NCBI GenBank assembly: GCA_004764695.1
Contig: SMSO01000035.1
Location: 3,725,040-3,789,039, forward strand
Reading direction: 5' to 3'
Origin: Schizochytrium sp. TIO01
Lineage: Eukaryota > Sar > Bigyra > Thraustochytrida > Thraustochytriidae
DNA: 64,000 bases
Shown: piece by piece, positions 23,101 to 31,805 of the stretch
Layout: each line of letters starts with the position of its first letter
Numbering within the stretch: position 1 is the first letter of the stretch
Made by a program: the position numbers and the translations under genes
Notes under the pieces: model-generated
The model's database searches: none
What the model saw: the letters and a program-made list of their open reading frames with translations, nothing else
Told to the model about the DNA's origin: nothing

Positions 23101-24163
23101 TATTCCAACTTACGAATTGTCAACCATAGTTCCTACAGTAGGGTCAACATCCAATACACCTTCACAAAACCCTACAACTTCGCCTGGAATAAACAGCACT
23201 GGAGTCCCAACGCAAATTTCAAGCTATGCGCCTACCATGGTCCCAACATTTTCGAATGGAGGAAATATTCAGATTGAGGAGGGCGAGGAGCCTTCACTTT
23301 CTGTGAATGTAAAAGATTGGCTCAAGAAGTGGTGGAAACTATTGGTTGCAGGAGTCATCGTGGTGCTTGCATTGATTGTGTGCTTGGTAGCTCTACTTTG
23401 CAGAGGCTCGGTTCGCTGCTGCTGGAACACTCCAAAGTCAAACTCTAAAGTTGTTGTCGCGAACTCCCCTTGGAAGACAACAAACGAGGGGCCTACCTTG
23501 CAAGATGTATCTCCTGTATTATCTACAAAAGGCGATGATACAGAAGGGGAAGAAAGTGTGGGTTCTCGCGACTCAGATTCTGAAGCTAGCACCGACGAAG
23601 ATATGCACGGAGATCGAAAGATGGCTTTAAGAACCGTTGTGCCACCGGGTGTACATCACGAAGGATGGCTACGCATGCGCACTCAGAACCAAGGCGATGT
23701 TGAATCTTGGAGCAAGCTCTACTTTGTACTATATAAGGACCGGAAACACTTTACATACTACTCTGGTATGAGTAAGACTCATTCTTACAATGTTTATACT
23801 GGCGAATTAGGGTCTTTCTCGCTGTCACACTTGCAGACTGTGCGGTCAAGTAATAAGCGTCGATACCGAGGCCGAGTTTTTGTTTTGTCATTCCTCAGCC
23901 CGCATGGGAAAGGTGAGCTTACAACGCACCATTTTATGACTGAGTCTGACAAGTTGCGTAAGGAGTGGGTTTCAAAGTTGAGCTTTTATGTTGAGACGCC
24001 CTCAACCTCGCTGTCAGCATTGGACGTCCTAGAATGCAATCGAGATCTCTCGCTTCCTGTGGGCCAACGGTCTTTCATTCGCAAAAAACCTCATCAAGTT
24101 CTTGTTGATAATTCAGGAGCGCCCATGGCGCTTTTCTTGCCACCGCCTGCCCCCCCTGGATGA
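17171..24163 (+). CDS. Modular type I membrane protein: trefoil, FN2-like, PT-stalk, PKD-like, TSP1-like, EGF-like, TM, PH (2330 aa)
   Basis: This is a very large predicted surface receptor or adhesin. A hydrophobic stretch at ~73-88 (LLMLFLLIFMLL) is the likely signal sequence; a start at Met76 (17396), Met1 or the upstream exon at 16967 are all possible. In order: a P-type trefoil-like module (~180-217, 'CGLDEISVYECWALSCCFD'); an FN2-like Cys module (~447-530); a Pro-Thr stalk of dozens of 'PTxxPT' units (~535-725); a second FN2-like module (~730-815); a PKD/REJ-like beta domain (~1010-1100); four TSP1-like Cys modules (~1357-1705); 'CCxSGxLDACGVCDG' repeats (~1717-1790); a Cys-rich and EGF-like module (~1890-1975); a short PT linker; one TM helix (~2057-2079); an acidic/Ser tail; and a PH domain (~2162-2285). 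The many NxS/T sites fit an extracellular ectodomain. The PH domain suggests phosphoinositide coupling. Ligand unknown. Confidence 0.88.
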   Translation: MSCVGPGNSRVSEGREVCRIYRGYRQMRRESVCQTSKAHKTHKGSILYSKLSLIPHIGRVWAGGYGKPHTIRPLLMLFLLIFMLLTNADQCNGSSCAGTPQVFYDQDLDGYVHVDPTQGIVRIDLQVYGLGSRPSYFSWCEVDANMDNYPDVSTESPNSFPSMSPSKAPANSPSASPVQAKCPSKDENKVQCGLDEISVYECWALSCCFDPTSSPRCYSLDSQRLLQSALTEEYSDDLSTDDYDYHSSASTDYYYYSSALSQATDLPLCSEAPKNASAYNFSFGIYQPKTRVRVKVSLHDGCEIFDPVNKTFTFDATSTFQCPAYDDEPPGSLNSCYCADSSMIEDSCPTCVVLANTCDSDNYVVDAVSGRCILDSPICRYYEGATVDPNSAELKDPVELYPIYPNKCTTPTRTPTSFPTANPTLAPVVQVCEIYEGNPGKVTTNAACALPFTYLGDDIATEVVFEYPPLIEEAKPYNVTEITSNVDPDKLATLRWCPVNGTLETDTDPPLYSLESGDSSSLAQWGFVQCLDPASLPTLQPTMLPTKSPSPWPSKNPTVSPTQRPTKSPTYKPTSDPTMAPTEAPTESPTQYPSLAPTLYPTENPTQDPTKNPTQTPTLYPSFAPTDSPTRSPTQHPSLSPTDSPSKGPTKSPTPDPTKNPTMYPTSEPTQTPTNFPTQVPTLFPTLYPTNHPTQSPTLAPTQFPTRFPTQTPTVAPTYYPTLWHGCVITDGNVGYVKNHHDCQIPFTFKRGTTTIDFNYAPQFQEAQPYGISYSRFNTLDPTLRWCPKLGVTFYSVFNTDLRKRWGLANCTGVVPTAAPTEISLESAESNEPADCVNLCGVGYTFNSTRGKCVPLIAPTCAAQYYYDSATCSVRRCGSVNGQQFELSFEPYLDISSSIIRLKVKSNVLLRDLAMIDVTWTDVGAVASLIPVNGSVRDGEFLYSTGLAKLEPGSELRYAFNASDNCNRTLENQIGTIEVPNDPPVILLNSTIQIADVVGREPLTETNSGVTTNITVKRPKGYQPSDLLVFIDSTQSYDPEGNSISYIWRATQDLNVSLSSLNEDTLEFSFITDGTFSIDLEVLDANGGIAIRNLSITLLPNISPKADLTNTKTDLPFGVFSTIILNGTKSSDDQIITSVNWQYRGYAPIDENEEASFVSTLSESSDEETAFEHLLENLRNYQVPGYISASNTSLVNPNIVSPNDLSTEVTNVVYPGSYNFSLQVADNESLNASASILLLVNGFSSTTLSSIKDSIELTLPNNKHLLYAGSYASISWSTSLLARSSHLFAILELQAEGSNQTRLLKEVSASNGTTEIYLPSGLRTGNYYAALRLRYQFNSTTSVALPYTSSSDVFTIRKRYSYASGGWSACEIASNCTANEVMEGIQRRSLSCVDLLSDGDEVSSEFCLASPHYASPATTRRCRAICHSPNIVLGINEWTSCEYASCNANTASSRSRSLQCYDISTGQTLALTQATCAKLEKSPVLITTTESCMEEDSERPWWCLSDAQIFKKYNLSEFSSIQECVCETPEFDFGVGDADQLCYSFRENIPVEQGLCGNVEGWTWTPRDCLAQNRESCNNLAWLVSPWSACSSRCGDGATATREVTCYDFFQSSIVSDANCRTISTKPATSRACNQGLPCSFYTWKVSPWEVCPETCNTGSNVTSARNVTCIHVATSTGVVTEVNEVYCKAIEPRPGQVMQCSCENTKVITSSTLELSTTSSACVRDIGGTCCMSGKLNACGACDEDGDFVVDGIGVCCTSGVLDASLVCCESGELDACGVCDGTGYSCSQRLLYPAPDQLTSSTLSTAYEVAADNLSLSLGIRRNQIQLDVTATQERLNASSTSRRALANVESIWIVYPNQDDESWLRSLRLSGKDNNISLLDRVGYCGNGVCEIGEICSSSSALMSSSSCCQEDCPLLFPACPAGSSTKEMCNNRGKCLSSAPSNCVCFEGYAGETCEECAVNWVPGVLSDGSSGCIPTYELSTIVPTVGSTSNTPSQNPTTSPGINSTGVPTQISSYAPTMVPTFSNGGNIQIEEGEEPSLSVNVKDWLKKWWKLLVAGVIVVLALIVCLVALLCRGSVRCCWNTPKSNSKVVVANSPWKTTNEGPTLQDVSPVLSTKGDDTEGEESVGSRDSDSEASTDEDMHGDRKMALRTVVPPGVHHEGWLRMRTQNQGDVESWSKLYFVLYKDRKHFTYYSGMSKTHSYNVYTGELGSFSLSHLQTVRSSNKRRYRGRVFVLSFLSPHGKGELTTHHFMTESDKLRKEWVSKLSFYVETPSTSLSALDVLECNRDLSLPVGQRSFIRKKPHQVLVDNSGAPMALFLPPPAPPG
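18775..19345 (+). repeat. Pro-Thr-rich coding repeat (stalk)
   Basis: A degenerate 12-bp coding repeat translating to units such as SPTxxPT, lying between the two FN2-like modules of the large membrane protein. It is likely an O-glycosylated, extended spacer. Codon variation between units argues against recent expansion. Confidence 0.85.
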
Positions 24164-24581
24164 AAGAGTTATTTATATCTATGCTGGGTATTAAAAAACA
24201 AAACAAAGACTCTTGGGAGATAGCTAACAAGGAAAGCAAACTCTACATACTGTACATGATTAATATGAGTGAATATTACCTCGAATTCTTTGATGATGAT
24301 GATGATGATGATGATGATATTAAATTGTTTTGAATTGTTGGTGGGATGTCCGATGATAATGAGTGACTCAAGCAAAGACTTTCTGATGCAGTAGCAAGAG
24401 GTGAAAGTGAACAAATGAAGTTGTTGGGGCTTCTTCGTGCAACCAGAACCTTATGCAAGCCTAGTCTACTAGAAAGGAGTTCTGCAAAGAGATGAGAGTG
24501 TGATCACATCACAAAAGGTTTCTTCTCGTGAGAGATTTTTGTAAATGCAAACAGGAGTGTTGACAAGTATTCTTGAGACTA
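24164..24581. other. Convergent intergenic spacer
   Basis: Short 3'-to-3' spacer between the large membrane-protein gene and the LC8 gene. It contains a (GAT)n tract near 24292-24318 and nothing else recognised. Confidence 0.6.
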
Positions 24582-24848
24582 TTACACAGTCCTGAAGCAA
24601 AGGATTCCAGTCTGGCCAAAGTACAAATATGCTGCGTTTTCCTCCTGATGTGTGAATGACCCACAAAAGTTGCGACCAACAATAACATGCCAGACTCCAG
24701 TGTACGAGCTGGTCATGCGCTTTTTGATGTACGAGGCAATGTCCGTAAAGTTCATTTCCACAGCCATGGCATCCGTCGCATGGAAGATGAGCTCGTCAAG
24801 CATCGACTTCTCCATACGCTGCTCCTTTACAACGCAAGTTGCCGTCAT
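24582..24848 (-). CDS. LC8-type dynein light chain, divergent (88 aa)
   Basis: The protein aligns end to end with LC8/DYNLL, the homodimeric hub subunit of dynein that also binds many other partners. Visible family signatures are 'DIASYIKKRM' (helix 2), 'SSYTGVWHVIVGRNF' (family: YNPTWHCIVGRNF), and the terminal strands ending 'YLYFGQTGILCFRTV' (family: YFYLGQVAILLFKSG). Length is 88 versus 89 in the canonical protein, so this ATG at 24848 is almost certainly the start; upstream the frame has only a TTG before an in-frame stop. Canonical LC8 is one of the most conserved eukaryotic proteins, so this clearly divergent copy is probably an axonemal LC8-like paralogue (LC6/DNAL4-like) rather than the housekeeping LC8. 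Confidence 0.85.
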   Translation of the reverse strand: MTATCVVKEQRMEKSMLDELIFHATDAMAVEMNFTDIASYIKKRMTSSYTGVWHVIVGRNFCGSFTHQEENAAYLYFGQTGILCFRTV

Positions 24849-25605
24849 TTTGATTTCCTTATTTCCTTTGGCAGAGCCTTTCGCCAAACCTCAACAGTAG
24901 CGCTGGCGCCTAAAGCAGAGAGTAGTGTCACGAATCAACTAAGCTATGACAAGCAATCAAGAACACCCTTTGGACCTTGCTTCAGTGTTTGCCAATTTCT
25001 GCAATATATCCCTCTATTTTTTTGGCTTTAATATTCCTTATTAGTTTATCTCCCTTTTTTTTTTTTGTTAAACTAGGAGAATTGTAGACTCATAGTTGTA
25101 TTCTTCCCAAAACCTGAACCAAAAGTGCCAACAAAGCAAAAACCTCTTATACAAGTATCTCCTTGAGCATTATATGGACGTATGCTCCCCAACTTCATGC
25201 TGAGCAGTCACGCAACACGCCAAGAAAGCAAGAAGTCAAACAGAGTCGCCGCAATTCGAGCACACACTATTACTTTCATTTGCCTTATTAAACTCATGTG
25301 ACCGTTGCGGGGAAGTTTTCCTTCCATAGTTCCAGAAATTCTTTGTTTAATTGTATTTTTTAAAATAGAAATGAACCACTTTATTTAGGTCTTATAGACC
25401 ACTTTGGGGTGGCTGGCGGAGAGCTCCTTTGAGAGCAATTCCGGATTCCGCAGGCTCTCGGAGGGCCCCTCTCTCTCGATTGCTCTGCCTGAATAGCTTT
25501 CTTTAGTGTCCTGTATTTTCTCCCAAAGTTTCCCGAAGGTCTCGGGTTACTTTCCTGCCTCTAGCCCGGCATCGTGGTCGGCATTGCTGCCCATCTCCAT
25601 CACTC
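24849..25605. other. Divergent intergenic region
   Basis: Holds the promoters of the LC8 gene (-) and the Dbp4-like helicase gene (+). A poly-T run near 25060 and a pyrimidine-rich stretch just before the helicase start are visible. No additional gene was seen. Confidence 0.55.
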
Positions 25606-28275
25606 ATGTCGCGGCGTCGCAGTTTCCGCACCCTTGAGGGCGGCTCAGATGCCACTTCCTCTTCGAAGGGTGCTGGTTTGTCTCGGTCTAAGTCTTCTTC
25701 AAGTTCTTCTTCCCACAGCAAGCGCAATCGCGACTCGTCCTCCAATGGAGCGAGAATTTCCGAGTCACGCTCCGAGCGTCGTGCTCGTGAAGTTATCGAA
25801 CTCGAAAACCGTTCTCTCGAAGAGGCTCCTCCTGCAGGATCTTTGTTCCGTCGCGACGGTAAGATTCCTCGCACTTTCGAGGACCTTCCTCTGTCTCAGC
25901 CGACTATGAGTGGCCTTGAGCGTGGTAAATTCTTCACAATGACCAAGATTCAGCAACTCGCAATTCCACACGCTCTCGTCGGCAGGGATGTTCTCGGAGC
26001 TGCTCGTACAGGCTCTGGAAAGACTCTCGCATTTATTGTACCTCTTCTTGAGAGACTCTTTAGACTTGGCTGGATGCCCGGTCTTGGTTTGGGGGCTGTG
26101 ATCATCTCTCCAACCAGAGAACTGGCCTTGCAGATCTTTGAAGTACTCCGTGTGGTTGGTTACAGACATGGTTTCACCGCGGGGTTGATCATGGGTGGAA
26201 GTGACTTTCGAAAGGAGCAGCAGAATGTGCACCAGCTTGCGGTCGTGATCTGTACCCCCGGAAGACTTTTGCAGCATTTGGAGCAAACTCCGACAATGGA
26301 CCCGAACCAAGTGCAGATGCTTGTCTTGGATGAGGCTGATCGTTTACTCGATCTTGGTTTCAAGACACAGCTTACGCGTATTATTGAATATATGCCGACA
26401 TCTCGCCAAACGATGCTGTTCTCGGCGACACAAACCAAGTCAGTGAAGGCTCTCGCTCGCCTCTCGCTCCGCAAACCTGAGTACGTTTCTGTGCTCAACA
26501 TCCAAGACTCAGCACAAGCGGAAGCAGCATCCAACTCCGAAAAGCCCATGAACAAGGCGCTTGAGACTGTTTCTAAGGGCGGTATGCACAACGATCGTGG
26601 CAAGGCCCCCACCCCTGCCAATCTCGCGCAGGCATACGCAGTTTGCCAGCTCCCGAACAAGGTTGATGTGCTTTACTCTTTCATTCGCAGCCACCTTAAG
26701 AGCAAAGTCATCGTGTTTCTTTCTAGCTGTCGCCAAGTGCAATTCCTTGATGCAGCTTTCCGTAAGTTGCGTCCAGGAGTGCCACTCATGAGCATTCACG
26801 GAAAGATCAAACAGCAGCGCCGCATGCACATTTACTACGACTTCATCTCCAAGCCCGCTGCAGTCATGTTTGCCACAGATATCGCAGCCCGAGGCCTCGA
26901 TTTCCCTGGTGTTGACTGGGTGGTGCAGGCAGACTGCCCTGAAGATGTTGCGACATATATTCATCGCGTAGGCCGCACTGCTCGATTCAAGAACCGAGGC
27001 AACTCGCTACTGCTTTTGCTTCCGAATGAGGCTCCGGCGATGGTAGCAAAGCTACGCGAAGCTCATATTCCAGTGCTTGAGAAGAAAATGAACCCGAACA
27101 AACAGCAGGATGTGCAGAAGAAGCTTTCCAGTGAGGTTGCAAAAGACGCAGAGCTCAAGCTTAATGCACAGCGTGCATTTAAGTCGTATTTGAGGTCAGT
27201 GTACCTACAGAGCGACAAGACCGTTTTCGACGTGAACAAACTGCCAATGGGAGCTTTTGCGCAATCACTTGGACTTGCGAATACTCCAAGAATCAAGTTC
27301 CAAGGTGCTAGTGGTGAAGAAGGCCGAAAGGAACTCCGCAAACAGAAGAATATGCCAAGGGCACTCAACAAACTCAACGAGCTGATGGCACTCGAGGGAG
27401 GCGATCTGGCGCCTGAGGACGACGACGACGATGTTATGGAACTTCTGAATCGCCTCCGTAGCTCAAAGGCTCTGCAGAAGGCCAAGAAGACCAAGTACGA
27501 ACGTCTTCTTGCGCTTAAGGCCAGCGACCCGATGAGTCAATCGAAATTGGCACGGGGAGACGATTCTGATGACGATTCTGATTCTGATGACGACGGTGAT
27601 GATGGCCTTGTGTTCCGCAGCTCACAAGGTCCTCTCGCTGCTCGCAATGCACTCCTTGGAGATGACGAGGATGATGACGAGAACAAGGACGATGACCTCA
27701 TGGACGAAAACTACCTACCCAGCCGTAAGCAAATGCGCAAACTACGTATCGACTCTGCAACTGGTGCAAGTAAGGGCCGCATCAAGCCGCAGCACAAGGT
27801 CTTCGACGAGGAGGGTGACGAGGTTGACCCCTTTGCGAAGCTGGCGAACGAACTTGGTATGGACGAGGACGCTGAAGACAAGCCTGACCGTGATGATACC
27901 GTGCGTGTAAGCGATGCACAGCGGAAGGCGTACTTGGAACGTATCTCAAAGCGACTTGCTGAGGAGGATGTGGATGACCGCGAGCGCGAGCGTGCTCGTG
28001 TTCGTGAGAAGCATCGCACTGAGCGCCTGAAACGCCGGGCCGCCTTGCGTGAAGACCAAGAAGAAGGCGGTGTTGCCTTCTTGGGCGGTGCTGGCGACGA
28101 TGAGGATGGCGGTGAAGGTGACTACAGTGGAGATGAGCAGAGTTATGGAAATGATAGTGATGGTGGTGCATCTTCTGAGGATGAGGGCCGACCTAACAAG
28201 CGTGCTAAGAAGATGGAATCTGTGCAAGATATGGAGCAGGCTGCTTTGAACCTTATTCAGCAGGGTGGTCTCTAA
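25606..28275 (+). CDS. DBP4: DEAD-box RNA helicase Dbp4/DDX10, ribosome biogenesis (889 aa)
   Basis: A nucleolar ATP-dependent RNA helicase needed for 18S rRNA processing (U14 snoRNA release in yeast). Helicase motifs are all present: Q-motif 'MTKIQQLAIP' (~111-120), Walker A GSGKT (135-139), PTRELALQ, TPGR, DEAD (242-245), SAT, and HRVGRTAR in the second RecA domain. Downstream lies the Dbp4/DDX10/DDX18-type C-terminal extension (DUF4217), 'SYLRSVYLQSDKTVFDVNKL', which separates this subgroup from other DEAD-box proteins. The C-terminal third is strongly acidic and basic, as in Dbp4. The start ATG at 25606 precedes an Arg/Ser-rich N terminus. The length fits DDX10 (875 in human). Codon use appears more GC-rich than in neighbours, consistent with high expression. 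Confidence 0.93.
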   Translation: MSRRRSFRTLEGGSDATSSSKGAGLSRSKSSSSSSSHSKRNRDSSSNGARISESRSERRAREVIELENRSLEEAPPAGSLFRRDGKIPRTFEDLPLSQPTMSGLERGKFFTMTKIQQLAIPHALVGRDVLGAARTGSGKTLAFIVPLLERLFRLGWMPGLGLGAVIISPTRELALQIFEVLRVVGYRHGFTAGLIMGGSDFRKEQQNVHQLAVVICTPGRLLQHLEQTPTMDPNQVQMLVLDEADRLLDLGFKTQLTRIIEYMPTSRQTMLFSATQTKSVKALARLSLRKPEYVSVLNIQDSAQAEAASNSEKPMNKALETVSKGGMHNDRGKAPTPANLAQAYAVCQLPNKVDVLYSFIRSHLKSKVIVFLSSCRQVQFLDAAFRKLRPGVPLMSIHGKIKQQRRMHIYYDFISKPAAVMFATDIAARGLDFPGVDWVVQADCPEDVATYIHRVGRTARFKNRGNSLLLLLPNEAPAMVAKLREAHIPVLEKKMNPNKQQDVQKKLSSEVAKDAELKLNAQRAFKSYLRSVYLQSDKTVFDVNKLPMGAFAQSLGLANTPRIKFQGASGEEGRKELRKQKNMPRALNKLNELMALEGGDLAPEDDDDDVMELLNRLRSSKALQKAKKTKYERLLALKASDPMSQSKLARGDDSDDDSDSDDDGDDGLVFRSSQGPLAARNALLGDDEDDDENKDDDLMDENYLPSRKQMRKLRIDSATGASKGRIKPQHKVFDEEGDEVDPFAKLANELGMDEDAEDKPDRDDTVRVSDAQRKAYLERISKRLAEEDVDDRERERARVREKHRTERLKRRAALREDQEEGGVAFLGGAGDDEDGGEGDYSGDEQSYGNDSDGGASSEDEGRPNKRAKKMESVQDMEQAALNLIQQGGL

Positions 28276-29340
28276 TCAAGCTCATTTACTGGACTAAGTG
28301 AACCGTCGATTATCTCATCTCATGAGATAGCCCGAAGCTCCACATCAGGGGCTGGCCGTTGCCTTATGGCAACTAATACAAAAAACTACAAGGACAAGAA
28401 TGCGTCGCGTGGTTACCTTTTCCTTGAGAGAAATGAACTTGGGAACCAAGGTTTCGGCTGATTCTTGCACGTGGGGACACACTAGCTTTGCTGGTCAACC
28501 ATCGTATAAGAGAATGCCGATTTCGATCAAGGCGGGACACAGTGAGATACACCTCCAAACAAAAACAAAAAAGGTTGAACTGTGTTAAGGAACTTACGAG
28601 AATGCGTGTCCGTCCACCACGTCCGCACATAATAAACATACGTACAACACCACACTTCCATGACATCGTTGAATAAGCTTTTGTAGTGGTGGTGATGGAC
28701 CGCGTCACTAATTAGAAATACACTATCACGAGAATTTTCCTTAGGCTAATAAATTACATAAATCTATCGAACAGATCTCCCGATTACCCCACGTTCTATG
28801 CCCGTCTCCTTTAGACTGATGAGTTACATACGTCTATTGAAAAGGTTTTCCTTATTAGCACACGCTCTAGGTACATATACATTATATTGGTATGACACAC
28901 ATTGCAAGAATCAGATATATGCTACGGTGACGAAGAATTGATCGTTGTACCTGAAGAGTGAAATAAGAAGTATAATTTATTCTATACTCCTTCCTAAAAA
29001 AGCCTGAAAAGTGTCAGTTGGTCTATCTCATTGTTGACTATTAAAAATTGGTTGGTTTATATATATCTATCTGTCCCCCCAAAAATGGTGGCAAAACAAA
29101 ATCTCCAAAATGCAGAGCGAATCCATATTACAAGGAACAATTACGTTTCCAAAACTTCCTTCATGTGAATGCAAGGAAACTTCGAGTCCAAAGGTTCGTC
29201 TTGTTGACCTGCATGTCTGAGAATGATGAAACATCTCTATGTATCAATAGTGTACGCCATCAATGATGGTAGAGGTAGCTTTAAACCTACTAATAGAGTG
29301 AATAAGTAAATTACTAAACATGCATGTGCGGGTTGCTGGT
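28276..29340. other. Convergent intergenic region
   Basis: About 1.06 kb between the 3' ends of the helicase and Rab genes. It has no supported gene. It contains an imperfect ~65-bp tandem repeat (28738-28870, listed separately). Confidence 0.55.
28738..28870. repeat. Imperfect tandem duplication, two ~65-bp units
   Basis: The segments beginning 'CCTTAGGCTAATAAATTACAT' (about 28738) and 'CCTTTAGACTGATGAGTTACA' (about 28808) align over roughly 65 bp at around two-thirds identity by eye, including 'TTACATA', 'TCTAT' and 'CACGTTCTA/CACGCTCTA'. Non-coding. Confidence 0.5.
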
Positions 29341-29973
29341 TTAGCAAGGACATGCGCCAGATGATTCGTCATGCCAGCCACCGAGATGAGTTTCTGCCGT
29401 GAGCTCGATCTCATTTTCATCCCGAGACTCCATGGCCTCAAGAACATCTGGGCGACCACAAATGTGTTCAACAAGTGCTTTGATTCCTTCGTTCACGTTT
29501 GAGTCAGTCTTTGCAGATGTAGGAAACCACGCAATAAATCCATGCTTGGCACAGAATGCTTCAATTTCCTCGGTGTCATAGCTTGCCTCGGACAGGTCAC
29601 TCTTGTTTCCTAAGAGAACTGTCGGCAATGGCTTGCCATTAGGTAAGCGCGCGCGATCATCGAGTTCGGTTTTCCACTCTGCCAGTGCCTCGAAGGTATC
29701 GTGTCTTGTGGCATCAAAGACCATAATAGCTCCAAGGGCATCCCTAAAGTAGACCTTCTGAAGCGTACCAAAGCGGTCTTGCCCGGCTACATCCCATAGT
29801 TGAAGTCCCACACGGAAATTGTTCACGGAAAGTTGCTTGAGCGCAAAGTCACAGCCTACAGTAGTACGGTGCTGCGCAGAGAAAAGGTCATGACAAAAGC
29901 GTTTAATTAGAGATGTCTTACCCGTCGCGGGTTCGCCAATTACAACAACTTTAACTGTACGCTCGCGATCCAT
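29341..29973 (-). CDS. RAB32: Rab32/Rab38-like small GTPase (210 aa)
   Basis: All GTPase motifs are present: P-loop GEPATGKT (13-20), switch I '[12 protein letters not shown]', switch II '[10 protein letters not shown]' (60-69, catalytic Gln65), NKSD (123-126), and 'TSAK'. Two features point to the Rab32/38/29 group rather than other Rabs: Ala replaces Thr in the WDxAGQ motif (W-D-V-A-G-Q), and the segment '[18 protein letters not shown]...[17 protein letters not shown]' parallels Rab32's 'STFEAVLKWK...LPNGSPIPAVLLANK'. The protein ends Cys-Pro-Cys, a CXC double geranylgeranylation signal. In other eukaryotes Rab32 acts on lysosome-related organelles, mitochondria and autophagy. Intronless, with a clean ATG at 29973. 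Confidence 0.92.
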   Translation of the reverse strand: MDRERTVKVVVIGEPATGKTSLIKRFCHDLFSAQHRTTVGCDFALKQLSVNNFRVGLQLWDVAGQDRFGTLQKVYFRDALGAIMVFDATRHDTFEALAEWKTELDDRARLPNGKPLPTVLLGNKSDLSEASYDTEEIEAFCAKHGFIAWFPTSAKTDSNVNEGIKALVEHICGRPDVLEAMESRDENEIELTAETHLGGWHDESSGACPC

Positions 29974-31805
29974 GGTGATGTTTACTGCGTTGTGATACAG
30001 ATACTTGCAATTGAAACTTGCTTGACCAACCTAGCAAAAGGAACCTTCTTCAATCCAAGGCTTTGCAATACTTCTTCCTCTACCGTCACAAGAACGAAGC
30101 CTGAGGCAAGCTGTGGGCCTTGAAGTAACTCACGGACAATGCAAGGGCCAGAGTTCCCTGCGAAAAGTGATGAGGAGGCGTGTTGTAAACTGTATCCTGT
30201 TCAGAAACGCAGATCGACCGATATCTTCAACCACCAATCTCGCGCACCTGCTTGTCTACGCAGATTATGTGTCACTGCAAGTTGCTTTGGTGTTTCTTGC
30301 CTTTCACGCTTGCAGCGACCCCGTGGCTTCTCGCTTGGCGCCGTCGTTCCTCTATCTCCGTTTTGATTTTCCGTGGGCTTCGCTCTTTTCCCGTTCTGTT
30401 ACAATTAGAACTCCAAATGGCCAATTAACGCAACCCAAATCGTTGCATAACTGTGTTTATCTTCCGTCCTCCCTCAAGATCTGGCTGGCCCCAGTGGTCT
30501 ACACACTCAAGACTCGCACGGAGGCCCAGCAGAGGCAAGAATCAAGAGTCTTAATCGAACTGCGCTGTGCCTTTGGCCGCCTTTTGGCACACTCGAGGTT
30601 TCTCAAGATTTGCAAAGTCTCAATCGCAATCATTGTGGGCTCAATTTTTAAGACTCTTTTGACTCTCTTCGCTCCTTAGCCTCGACCCGTTCTTTTCTTC
30701 TCCGTTCTTTCGTTCTGCTTTCGCGATTCTTCTTTCTTTCTTTCTTTCTTTCTCTCTTTCTCTCTTTCTCTATCGCTTCTTCCTCTGCTTTTGCCCAATA
30801 AGGTGACCGTGGCCTTCAAAAGCGTCACCTTCGTGCTTGTCATAGCCCAGCTACGGGGTCGTCTTGAGAGCAGGGGCTACGGAAGCATACGGGCACTCCA
30901 AAGCAGCTCAGGCACATTAAGAGTTAGCAGAACTGGAGCCAAGTCGGTTTCTACGTCGCTCTTCGAGATGTGGAACGAGTGGCGGCGGCACCCTCTTTTA
31001 ATGGAGAGTGCTAGCGATGTTTAGCAAAGTGCTACTGTGGTGCATGTGCCATGTCAGAAGGCGAAAGAAATGAATGACAGGAGCGAATAAAACAAACTGT
31101 GCATGCATCGCATTGAGTAAACTCCTGCGATGAATGCAGTTTCAGGTTGTGGGTTTGACCAATGACACACACGATGTGGTGTAGAAGAAGTTGGTGACCA
31201 GCGCCATTAAGAACAGTGAAAGATAAGAAAGAACAAGCGTCATGATCGAAGGCTCTGCAGATGTAGCACTCACTCTATGAGAATTACAATCTCCAACCAC
31301 GGGTCACTCACAGAAGTGAGGAGGTTATAACTCTCGAAATATAGCGTTCGTTGTTGACCAAACGATATCGATCAAGCTGCCTCGATGACTCTGGGTAGGC
31401 ACGATCTCTGGATTTCGCTGGTGCCTTCGCTTTGCTTTGCTTTGCTTTGCTTTGTCTTGTCTTGTCTTGTCTTGTCTTGTCTTGTCTTCGTTTGCAATTT
31501 CATTAATTGTTTCTTTCACCTGTGTTGATTTTTATGAAAAGGTTTACTAGTGGTGTGATAGGAAGTAGGTCCTAGTGATTGGCGTAGTAAACTGCTAAGG
31601 AGGCAGGCCTCATAATGTTGCGAAATGATTGAATGGGCGAATGAGTGGAATGTAGGAATCAATGACATCAGCGGTCAGAACTACAACTACGTTGCGCTCA
31701 CTTTGGCTTCGAAATCGCTCGGATTTGTTGCAGTTGAAAGTCTTTGCGTGAACTTGAACGAAGTTTGAACAAAGCTTATTGAGTCTTCGCAACTTGTGGT
31801 GAAGC
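29974..31805. other. Intergenic with pyrimidine and TTTGC/TTGTC repeats
   Basis: A 1.8 kb spacer between the divergent Rab and AK6 genes. It has (TTTC)n near 30735-30772 and a composite (TTTGC)n-(TTGTC)n array at about 31428-31490. A 188-codon frame at 30113-30679 lacks an ATG and any recognisable motif, so it was not called. Confidence 0.5.

Noticed and set aside
30113-30679. 188-codon plus-strand frame between Rab and AK6
   Set aside because: Starts at GTG, has no ATG near its 5' end, and shows no recognisable motif or plausible domain; likely chance.
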